This document shows, one piece after another, positions 57,799 to 64,000 of a stretch of 64,000 nt of DNA. The notes beneath the pieces were generated by a model, which saw only the letters and a program-made list of their open reading frames with translations, searched no databases and was not told where the DNA came from. The translations under genes were made by a program, and so were the position numbers. How positions within the stretch are numbered: position 1 is the stretch's first letter; every line of letters starts with the position of its first letter. Origin of the DNA: Pseudoclavibacter terrae (GTDB lineage: Bacteria; Actinomycetota; Actinomycetes; Actinomycetales; Microbacteriaceae); NCBI RefSeq assembly GCF_008831075.1, contig NZ_WBJX01000006.1:62001-126000 (forward strand). Direction: 5' to 3'.

Positions 57799-60700
57799 TT
57801 ACACCAGCAGCTCACGGATGTCGTCGGCGGAGAGCTCGGTGCTGAAGAGCTCGTCGTCGTCGATCACCGCATCGAAGAGCTTCGCCTTGCGCTCCTTGAG
57901 CGCCATGACCTTCTCCTCGATCGTGCCCTCGGCGATCATCCGGTAGACCATGACGCGTCGCTCCTGCCCGATGCGGTGCGTGCGGTCGATGGCCTGTTCC
58001 TCGCTCGCGGGGTTCCACCAGGGGTCGAGCAGGAAGACGTAGTCGGCCTCCGTCAGGTTCAGCCCGAACCCGCCCGCCTTCAGGCTGATGAGGAACACGG
58101 GGGCCGTGCCCTCCTTGAACGAGGCGATCACGTCGGCTCGCTTCGTTGTCGTGCCGTCGAGGTAGACGTACGGGATGCCCTGCGTCTCGAGGCGGGCGGC
58201 GACGAGCTTCAGGTAGGAGGTGAACTGGCTGAACACCAGCGCACGGTGCCCCTCGGCGGCGACATCGGCGAGGTGCTCGAGGAGGGCATCGAGCTTGCTC
58301 GACGGGACGTCTCCCGGCGCCATGCCGTCGAGTCCGGCGTGGATGAGCGCGGGGTCCAGGGCGAGCAGCCGCAGGAGTGTGAGCGAGCGGAACACCGTGA
58401 AGCGGTTCTTGTCGAGGTCCTCGAGCAGGCCGAAGAGCTTCTGACGCTCCCGCTGCAGGTAGAGGTCGTAAAGCTCGCGATGCTCGTCGCTCAGCTCGAT
58501 GAACAGCGTCTGCTCCTGCTTCTCCGGCAGTTCGGGTGCGACGCGCTCCTTGGTGCGGCGGAGCAGGAAGGGGCGGATGCGCGCCCGAAGTCGTGCGAGC
58601 CGCTTGGCCCGCACCTCGGCGCTCGCCGGCTCGCTGAGGCCCGCGCCGACGCCCTCGCTCACCCCCTGCCGCCTGCCCTCGATCGTGCGCACGTACTCTT
58701 CGCCGAAGCGTCGCGCTGAGGGGAACAGGCCGGGGGCGGTGATGGCGAGCAGCGCATGGAGCTCGGTGAGGGAGTTCTCGAGCGGGGTGCCGGTGATCGC
58801 CAGCTTGAACGGCACCTCCAGCTCGCGCGCGCATTCGCTGACGAGGGAGTTCGCGTTCTTCACGAACTGCGCTTCGTCGAGCACGAGGCCCGACCATCCC
58901 GTTTCCTCGGCGACGGCGCGGTAGGCCTCGAAGTCGAGGCGGAAGAGGGCGTAGCTCGTGACGACGATGCTCGCCCCGCGCGCGACGTCGGCGATCCGCC
59001 TGCCAGAGGAGGCCTGCGTCGCGTCGACGACGCGCGTCACCAGCTCAGGGGTGAACCTCGCCGCTTCCGAGGCCCAGTTCGCGACGACGGACGTGGGCGC
59101 GACGACCAGGAGGGGTGCGGGCTCGCGGCCCTCCGGCGCCTCCTCGCGTGCGTGCTGTGCGAGCGCGAGCGTCTGCAGCGTCTTGCCGAGACCCATGTCG
59201 TCGGCGAGGATGCCGCCGAGCCTGTTCCGCCAGAGGAACGCGAGCCAGTCGAGGCCCTCCTGCTGGTAGGGGCGCAGCTCTGCCTGGAGTCCGCGGGGAG
59301 GGGCGATGGGTGATGGAGCATCATCCTGCAGCTCGCGGAGCAGCTCCCGCCACTCCACCGCAGGCTTCGCCTCGTCGGCGAGGTCCTCGAAGTCCGACCA
59401 GAGGCTCGCGTGCCGCCGGCTGATCTGCAGGCGGTTCGGCTCCCACTCGTTGAGCCCCTGCGCCTCGCTGATGAGCTCGCGCAAGGGTTCGAATGCCGGG
59501 TGCTTGAGGGAGAGGTAGCTGCCATCGATGAGCAGCAGCCTGGGCCTGCCGAGGGCGAGCGCCTTGAAGAGCTTCGTGAACGGGATCACCTTGCCGTCGA
59601 CCGTGACGGTCACGCCGAGGTCGAACCAGTCGTGCCGTTCGGTGGGCACGGTCGTGACCGTCAGGTTGGGCGCGCCGCGGAGCTCGCGGTACTCCGGTGG
59701 TGTCCCGACGGTCTCGACGCGAACGCCGGGCAGGCGCTCGAGCAGCGGCAGCGTCTCGGCCGCGAAGCGCGCGGCATCGATCTGCGTGAGCGTCACGCGC
59801 ACGGGCAGGGAGCCGGGTGCGTCGGCGTCCTCGGGCATCCAGTCGCGCGGCAGCAGGCCCTCGTCGATGACGGTCGAGAGCGCCGGCGGCGTTGCTCGCG
59901 ACCGGGGGTTCGCCCACTTCCAGCGCAGCTCGAGGCTGTGCCGTGGGCCGAAGGTGGCCGTGAGGACGAGCTCGGCGGGTGCCGGGTCTGGGATGCGCAC
60001 GGACGCGTCGGCGCTGCCGAGCCGCAGATGCGCCGCGAGTTCCGCCAGATGGGCATGCTCGAACTCGGCCGCGTCGTGGCTCGGAACCGTGAATCGCGCC
60101 CGCTGAGCGTTGCCCGGAGCGAGGAGCGCGAGCTGCGCTGGTGTGAGGCGCGTGTCACTCGGTGCCAGGCGGATGCGGTCGGGATTGTCGGCGTCGAAGG
60201 TGTAGATGCCGTGGTCGCCGATGGGCCGTGCCGTCTCGAACTCGACCTGTGCCTCCCCGACCATGAGGAGCGGGGCCAGGGTGAGTCCCGTGTCCGTCCG
60301 CCGGGCGTCGAGCGTGAGGCTCGAGGTGTGCTCGAGCGCGATCGTCGCGCTCTTGGCCGTGCCGACGAACGCGATGTCCTGGCTGGTGGCCTCCTCGAGC
60401 ATCGTCCACATGACGGGGCTCGTCGCCTCGTCGAGGAACATCCATTCGCTGTCCTGCCCCGGCTCCGCGGGTCGTGCCGCCCGGTGCAGCGCGAAGAACT
60501 GGGCGAACCATGCCTGGTGCCGTGGGTCGAGGTCGCGGCGCCCGCGCAGGTGCTGCAGCTTCGCCCAGGTCAGGTCGCCCTTGACCCACTTGCCGCGCAC
60601 GCCCTGCATGACGGGGCGCACGCCCAGGCGCAGCTCCTCGAGGGCGACGCCGGTGCCCTGTTCCCCTGTGAACGCTCGGCGCGACGTCGGCCCGTTCCAG

Positions 60701-60873
60701 CGGTACATCGTTCGCGGAATGAGCTCTCGCACCTCGAACTGCAGCGCGAGCGGCACCACCCGGTCCTGTGGTGCTGCCTGGGATGATGCTTCGGCGGCGT
60801 CCGGCTTCTCGAGCAGGCGAGTGAGCGCGTTCCGCCACGATGCTGGCGCGGGGGTCTCACTCGGAAGGGTCAC
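57799..60873 (-). CDS. SNF2-family DNA translocase/helicase
   Basis: A 1024-residue Swi2/Snf2 ATPase. The N-terminal ~460 residues are a family-specific region with no SWIM zinc finger visible. The helicase core has motif I GILADDMGLGKTLQTLALAQHA (Lys564), motif Ia LLVVAPTSVVANW, motif II DEAQ (Asp666-Glu667-Ala-Gln), motif III ITGTPLENSLTELH, motif IV ALVFSQFTSYLKLV, motif V LISLKAGGFGLNLTEADYVFLLDPWWNP and motif VI DRTHRIGQ. The GTG start is 6 nt after TAGACT (60880-60885). It lies 43 bp downstream of the AlkZ-like gene on the same strand. Confidence 0.93.
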   Translation of the reverse strand: MTLPSETPAPASWRNALTRLLEKPDAAEASSQAAPQDRVVPLALQFEVRELIPRTMYRWNGPTSRRAFTGEQGTGVALEELRLGVRPVMQGVRGKWVKGDLTWAKLQHLRGRRDLDPRHQAWFAQFFALHRAARPAEPGQDSEWMFLDEATSPVMWTMLEEATSQDIAFVGTAKSATIALEHTSSLTLDARRTDTGLTLAPLLMVGEAQVEFETARPIGDHGIYTFDADNPDRIRLAPSDTRLTPAQLALLAPGNAQRARFTVPSHDAAEFEHAHLAELAAHLRLGSADASVRIPDPAPAELVLTATFGPRHSLELRWKWANPRSRATPPALSTVIDEGLLPRDWMPEDADAPGSLPVRVTLTQIDAARFAAETLPLLERLPGVRVETVGTPPEYRELRGAPNLTVTTVPTERHDWFDLGVTVTVDGKVIPFTKLFKALALGRPRLLLIDGSYLSLKHPAFEPLRELISEAQGLNEWEPNRLQISRRHASLWSDFEDLADEAKPAVEWRELLRELQDDAPSPIAPPRGLQAELRPYQQEGLDWLAFLWRNRLGGILADDMGLGKTLQTLALAQHAREEAPEGREPAPLLVVAPTSVVANWASEAARFTPELVTRVVDATQASSGRRIADVARGASIVVTSYALFRLDFEAYRAVAEETGWSGLVLDEAQFVKNANSLVSECARELEVPFKLAITGTPLENSLTELHALLAITAPGLFPSARRFGEEYVRTIEGRRQGVSEGVGAGLSEPASAEVRAKRLARLRARIRPFLLRRTKERVAPELPEKQEQTLFIELSDEHRELYDLYLQRERQKLFGLLEDLDKNRFTVFRSLTLLRLLALDPALIHAGLDGMAPGDVPSSKLDALLEHLADVAAEGHRALVFSQFTSYLKLVAARLETQGIPYVYLDGTTTKRADVIASFKEGTAPVFLISLKAGGFGLNLTEADYVFLLDPWWNPASEEQAIDRTHRIGQERRVMVYRMIAEGTIEEKVMALKERKAKLFDAVIDDDELFSTELSADDIRELLV

Positions 60874-60879
60874 CGGTGC

Positions 60880-60885
60880 AGTCTA
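60880..60885 (-). promoter_or_regulatory. -10 element (TAGACT), leaderless SNF2 gene
   Basis: TAGACT on the reverse strand ends 6 nt before the GTG at 60873. It lies in the 43-bp gap after the AlkZ-like gene, so the helicase may have its own start in addition to readthrough. Confidence 0.55.
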
Positions 60886-60916
60886 CGAACCACCACCCCC
60901 ACGCGGGCATCCGCGG

Positions 60917-62038
60917 TCAGGTCAGCAGCGATTCGCCGACGCTGAGGGTGCCGTCCACGCCGAGGAATGCGGCGTAGCGCTCGACCTGCGCCGCCGCTTC
61001 GCGCAGCGTCGGTGCTGAGAACGTGCCGGAGATGGGGGTCGCGACCACCCGGGTGCGCTTGGCGGTCGTCGTCTTGGACCAGAGTCCGAGGCACCTCCCG
61101 CGGTGCACGACCGTCGCCCGGAACATCCCGTTGCCGCCCGGCACGATGAGGTCGGGGTGATCGGGATGCACGCTCGCCGAGCGGTCCTGGTAGCCGAGGA
61201 CCCACTCGTCGAAGCCCGGAAGCAGCAGGGTCGGGGCGCTCTTCGGCGGCTCCCGCTCATCCAGCGCCTCAGCGACGACGAGGTGGCGCGCGCCGTCGAA
61301 CTGCACCCCGGCCAGCGAGTCACCCAGCTCGTCGACCGCCGACCTCAGCGTGGCGAGCGGCAGCTTGCACCAGTACTGCAGGTCGGCGAGCGTCGCTGGG
61401 CCGTGACCTCGCAGGTAGCGCCGGACGAGTTCGCGCACCGCGGCGTCCTGGTCCAGCGTCACCGAGCTGGCGATCCATTCGGCGCCGAGCACCAGCTGCT
61501 GCTCGGCCCCTGCGAACGGACCGTAGACGAGGGTCGCGTCGAGCGACAGCAGCCACAGGAGGTGCGCGCCACGCTGGCCGCCGGTCGCGATGCCGTCACG
61601 TTCCCAGGCGGCGAAGAGCTCGGCGCGCGTGAGGCGTCGGTTCTCCCCTCGCGCATCCATCTCGGTGTGCAGCGAGTGTCGGGCGGCGCTCTCGGATGCC
61701 GCGTCGATTCCCAGGTCCTGGTGGCGCTTGCGCATGGATGCACGTGCGCGGTCGGCGGTCAGCAGCTGCAGCCAGCCGAGGTCGCGGGCGGGCACGACGT
61801 GCAGCGTCCCCCGCAACGGCCAGCAGCGCACGAGCTCTCCGCGGTCGAAGCTCGCCCGCACCTCGTTGATCGTCCATCCGGAGCGGAGTCCGAGCGACCA
61901 GAGCGCGCCGGGCAGGTCCTGTCCCTGCATAGCGAGCAAGCGCTCCGCAGTACCCGCGACCGTGAGGCGGTCGCCCGTGAGCAGCTGCGCTCGCTGGCGC
62001 AGGCCGAGGAGCTGCGCGCGCGTGAGTTCCGTGGTCAT
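60917..62038 (-). CDS. winged-helix DNA glycosylase-like protein (AlkZ/YcaQ, HTH_42 family)
   Basis: A 373-residue protein of the HTH_42 superfamily. The N-terminal region has the catalytic Gln-x-Gln pattern in LLAMQGQDLPGALWSLGLRSG (Gln38, Gln40), the position used by E. coli YcaQ (QxQ) for unhooking alkylated purines and cross-links. Further hallmarks are RCWPLRGTLHVVPARDLGWLQLL, GPATLADLQYWCKLPLATL and the C-terminal LLPGFDEWVLGYQDRSASVHPDH...GNGMFRATVVHRGRCLGLW. The ATG at 62038 is 6 nt after AAGACT. It precedes the SNF2 gene by 43 bp on the same strand. Confidence 0.9.
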   Translation of the reverse strand: MTTELTRAQLLGLRQRAQLLTGDRLTVAGTAERLLAMQGQDLPGALWSLGLRSGWTINEVRASFDRGELVRCWPLRGTLHVVPARDLGWLQLLTADRARASMRKRHQDLGIDAASESAARHSLHTEMDARGENRRLTRAELFAAWERDGIATGGQRGAHLLWLLSLDATLVYGPFAGAEQQLVLGAEWIASSVTLDQDAAVRELVRRYLRGHGPATLADLQYWCKLPLATLRSAVDELGDSLAGVQFDGARHLVVAEALDEREPPKSAPTLLLPGFDEWVLGYQDRSASVHPDHPDLIVPGGNGMFRATVVHRGRCLGLWSKTTTAKRTRVVATPISGTFSAPTLREAAAQVERYAAFLGVDGTLSVGESLLT

Positions 62039-62044
62039 GACGTC

Positions 62045-62050
62045 AGTCTT
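62045..62050 (-). promoter_or_regulatory. -10-like element (AAGACT) of the AlkZ-like gene
   Basis: AAGACT on the reverse strand ends 6 nt before the ATG at 62038. Confidence 0.4.
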
Positions 62051-62117
62051 GCGGATGCGCCCGGTGGACGAGGGAACTGCGCGGCCGGTTTGCCTTGCGA
62101 TCGCCACGAGTCAGGCG

Positions 62118-62142
62118 TAACGTACAACCAAATGGTTATACG
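62118..62142 (+). promoter_or_regulatory. -10 and operator-like palindrome over the ArsR start
   Basis: TAACGT (62118-62123) is a -10 candidate ending 8 nt before the ATG at 62132. The near-perfect palindrome CGTACAACCA-AA-TGGTTATACG (62121-62142, one mismatched pair) covers it and the start codon, a typical site for self-repression. Confidence 0.55.
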
Positions 62143-62509
62143 ACAGCTCAGCGAGGACGACGTCAGCCGCATCTTCCAGGCCCTGGCCGATGCGACGAGG
62201 CGCGACATCCTCACGCGCGTGCTCCGCGAAGAGCAGTCGGTGACGAGCCTCGCGGAGGCCTACGCCATGAGCTTCGCGGCCGTGCAGAAGCACGTCGCCG
62301 TGCTCACGAGGGCGGGCCTCACGCAGAAGCGGAAGCAGGGGAGGGAGCAGCTCGTGCACGCCGACAGCGCGACGATCACCCGAGCGACCCGGCTCCTCGC
62401 GTCCTACGAGCAGCTCTGGCGCGAGCGCAGCTCCCGCATCGACGACCTGCTCGCCGACGACGACAAGACCAGCACACCGACCCCGCGCGCCGACGCCGAC
62501 GAGCGGTGA
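62132..62509 (+). CDS. ArsR-family transcriptional regulator
   Basis: A 125-residue winged-helix regulator. The domain covers residues ~3-95: RIFQALADATRRDILTRVL, then SVTSLAEAYAMSFAAVQKHVAVLTRAGLTQKRKQGREQLVHAD (recognition helix MSFAAVQKHV and wing). There are no metal-binding cysteines, so this is the ArsR subtype paired with SRPBCC proteins. It starts inside a palindrome that is probably its own operator. The next gene, an SRPBCC protein, begins 16 bp after the stop. Confidence 0.94.
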   Translation: MVIRQLSEDDVSRIFQALADATRRDILTRVLREEQSVTSLAEAYAMSFAAVQKHVAVLTRAGLTQKRKQGREQLVHADSATITRATRLLASYEQLWRERSSRIDDLLADDDKTSTPTPRADADER

Positions 62510-62525
62510 ACGAGAGGAAGAGATT

Positions 62526-63011
62526 ATGCCCGTCATCTCCACGCAGAAGGACGCGGATCAGCTCACGCTGACCGTCGTCACCGAGCACGCCGCCACACCG
62601 GAACGGGTCTGGCAGCTCTGGGAGGACCCGCGCCAGCTCGAGTGCTGGTGGGGTCCGCCGACCTGGCCCTCGACGGTGGACTCGTTCGAGTTCGCGCCGG
62701 GCGGCCAGGTGGCCTCGCACATGACCGGCCCGGACGGCAGCACAGCTGGGGAGTGGTGGGAGTTCGTGACGATCGAACCGCACCGCACGCTGTCGTTCGA
62801 CAACGGGTTCGCGCACGATGACGGCTCGCGGAACCACGAGCTGCCCGTCATGCGCTGCACCGTCACCATCGAAGGCCAGGGGGACGTCACCCGCATGACC
62901 ACCGTGTCCGTGTTCTCGTCACCGGCCGACTTCGACAGCGTCCTCCAGATGGGGATGGCGGAGGGCATGACCGAGGCCATGGGGCAGATCGACGGGGTCC
63001 TCGCAGGCTGA
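62526..63011 (+). CDS. SRPBCC/AHSA1-like domain protein
   Basis: A 161-residue START-like ligand-binding protein of the AHSA1 (activator of Hsp90 ATPase homologue) group: ERVWQLWEDPRQLECWWGPPTWPSTVDSFEFAPGG, HMTGPDGSTAGEWWEFVTIEPHRTLSFDNGF and the C-terminal helix GMAEGMTEAMGQIDGVLAG. It has a good GAGGAAGA before the ATG and forms a two-gene operon with the ArsR gene, an arrangement repeated in many bacteria with unknown ligand. Confidence 0.93.
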   Translation: MPVISTQKDADQLTLTVVTEHAATPERVWQLWEDPRQLECWWGPPTWPSTVDSFEFAPGGQVASHMTGPDGSTAGEWWEFVTIEPHRTLSFDNGFAHDDGSRNHELPVMRCTVTIEGQGDVTRMTTVSVFSSPADFDSVLQMGMAEGMTEAMGQIDGVLAG

Positions 63012-63028
63012 GCCGTTGGCTCGGGCGC

Positions 63029-63478
63029 TCAGCTGCGAAGCGGGCTTCTCGCGAGCACCTGCACGTCCCAGACGTCGTCGATGTCGTAGCCCACGACGAC
63101 GTGCGCCCCGGCGACGTCGAAGTTGTCCTGGTACTCGTCGGCGCGGACGGGCTCACCCAGGACGCTGCGCACCTCATCCTTGTACGCCGTGGCGAAGTCG
63201 ATGCCCTCGATGAGCTGGGCCGGCCGTGCGTAGGGCTCGAAGCCCTCACCTCCGACCAAGGTGACGATGGCGGCATCGAGCTTCGCCCGCTCGACGATCA
63301 CCGTCACCCCCGCCTGCCGGTACTCGAGGTACGTGCGCGCGAGTCCCGACGCGCGCTCGCGCCTCACGGGGCCGGGCAGCGAGGCGAGGAGGCTCGCGGA
63401 CTCCGCGTGCGTCTCAGGATGCCCGAAGGCGGCGATGTACCTCGCGACATCGCCGCCGAGGCGGATGAGCTCTGCCAT
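63029..63478 (-). CDS. unknown protein (149 aa)
   Basis: A soluble protein of no family I recognise. Features: an N-terminal helical half (AELIRLGGDVARYIAAFGHPETHAESASLLASLPGPVRRERASGLA), then VTVIVERAKLDAAIVTLVGGEGFEPYARP, DFATAYKDEVRSVLGEPVRADEYQDNFDVAGAHVVVGYDIDDVWDVQVLAR. The ATG at 63478 has GGAGGAACGA upstream, a strong Shine-Dalgarno. It converges on the SRPBCC gene and precedes the MFS gene end by 29 bp on the same strand. Confidence 0.75.
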   Translation of the reverse strand: MAELIRLGGDVARYIAAFGHPETHAESASLLASLPGPVRRERASGLARTYLEYRQAGVTVIVERAKLDAAIVTLVGGEGFEPYARPAQLIEGIDFATAYKDEVRSVLGEPVRADEYQDNFDVAGAHVVVGYDIDDVWDVQVLARSPLRS

Positions 63479-63506
63479 TCGTTCCTCCGAGTGCCGCGAA
63501 GCCCGG

Positions 63507-64000
63507 TTACCTGTTGACCTTGCCGACGAGATGCTCGCCGGCGGCGACGCGCTCGGAGTCGTCGCTGCCTGGGATGACGTTGCCGCGCAGCGAGCGACCG
63601 GCGGTCTCCTTGAAGGTCAGCACGGAGATGAGGCCGATGAGACCGGCACCCGCGAGGTAGAAGCCGGGGATGAGCACGTTGCCGGTCTGGTCGATGAGCC
63701 AGGTGTTCGCCGAAGCCGCCGTGCCGCCGAAGATCGCCGTGGAGATGTTGTAGCCGATGGCGAAGCCCGAATAGCGGACCGCGGTCGGGAACAGCGCAGG
63801 AAGCGTCGAGGAGATCGTCGAGATGATCATCACGAGGAACAGGCCGAGGATGCCGAGCCCCGCGATCTGCGCGACGAGCGACCCGGTCTGGATGAGCATG
63901 ACCGCAGGCACCGAGAACACCGTGAAGCCGATGCTCGCCGCGATGAGCTGCGGCTTCCGGCCGATGCGGTCGGAGAGGGCCCCGAACGGCACGATGACGG
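63507..64000 (-). CDS. MHS-family (ProP-like) MFS transporter, 3' part
   Basis: The C-terminal ~164 residues of an MFS permease; the gene runs off the right edge of the window. Visible: PFGALSDRIGRKPQLIAA (loop 8-9 G-x3-D-x2-G-R-[KR]), STLPALFPTAVRYSGFAIGYNISTAIFGGTAA, typical of metabolite:H+ symporters of the ProP/MHS branch, then three further spans and the tail TFKETAGRSLRG. Substrates in this group include betaine, proline, citrate and dicarboxylates; which one applies is unknown. Confidence 0.88.
   Translation of the reverse strand, partial: VIVPFGALSDRIGRKPQLIAASIGFTVFSVPAVMLIQTGSLVAQIAGLGILGLFLVMIISTISSTLPALFPTAVRYSGFAIGYNISTAIFGGTAASANTWLIDQTGNVLIPGFYLAGAGLIGLISVLTFKETAGRSLRGNVIPGSDDSERVAAGEHLVGKVNR

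Overview
The window is a 64 kb, very GC-rich, gene-dense stretch of a bacterial chromosome. Everything readable points to an actinobacterium of the family Microbacteriaceae; the genus cannot be fixed by eye. Supporting signs are strong G/C third-position bias, a mycothiol-type nitroreductase homologue (Rv2466c family), an SCO7613-like giant membrane protein, a GlbO-type truncated globin, an actinobacterial TreY/TreZ/GlgX set and many leaderless genes. I see no transposase, integrase, phage module, CRISPR array or plasmid gene. The region reads as core/soft-core chromosome, and no gap between genes exceeds about 220 bp.

Layout. 1-6.5 kb: 3' end of gatB, a lysine-repeat protein with a winged-helix-like tail, an acyl-CoA synthetase, DNA polymerase IV, a DUF2277 protein and a DHFR-like reductase. 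6.6-13 kb: reverse-strand glgX-treY-treZ operon turning alpha-glucan into trehalose. 13.1-17.3 kb: a GerW/YtfJ-like protein, then a TPP riboswitch controlling ykoE-ykoD-ykoC (thiamine/HMP ECF transporter) plus a translationally coupled P-loop protein. 17.3-25.8 kb: small genes (membrane protein, metallopeptidase-like protein, blasticidin-deaminase-like protein, methyltransferase, trpF, LysR/EamA divergent pair, orn, two tRNAs, SGNH hydrolase, a Cys-cluster unknown). 25.9-32.6 kb: a 922-aa Orn/Lys/Arg-type decarboxylase, the copper operon copZ-copA-csoR, and nadE. 33-42.3 kb: msrA, an ssb paralogue, a lipoprotein, ettA, two acyl-CoA thioesterases, gdhA, glbO-mscS and a peroxidase. 42.4-53.4 kb: pepN, an overlapping nitroreductase-rpiB-nei unit, the 1810-aa membrane protein and a DUF6891-like protein. 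53.5-64 kb: GNAT, DUF2252, a divergent MurE-like ligase, tRNA-Pro and tRNA-Gly, a SNF2 helicase paired with an AlkZ/YcaQ-like glycosylase, an ArsR/SRPBCC pair, an unknown and a truncated MHS-family transporter.

How the parts work together. Clear functional units are the trehalose operon, the riboswitch-controlled thiamine-precursor importer, the CsoR-type copper efflux operon with two palindromes ahead of it, a thiol/oxidative-damage theme (msrA, peroxidase, nitroreductase, Nei, globin) and a probable DNA cross-link repair pair (AlkZ-like plus SNF2).

Two genome-wide patterns stand out. About twenty genes carry a TAnnnT-type -10 hexamer ending 6-8 nt before the start codon with no Shine-Dalgarno, i.e. 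leaderless transcription; this also corrects some start codons. Many gene ends carry long intergenic inverted repeats, two of which share an almost identical 18-bp arm.
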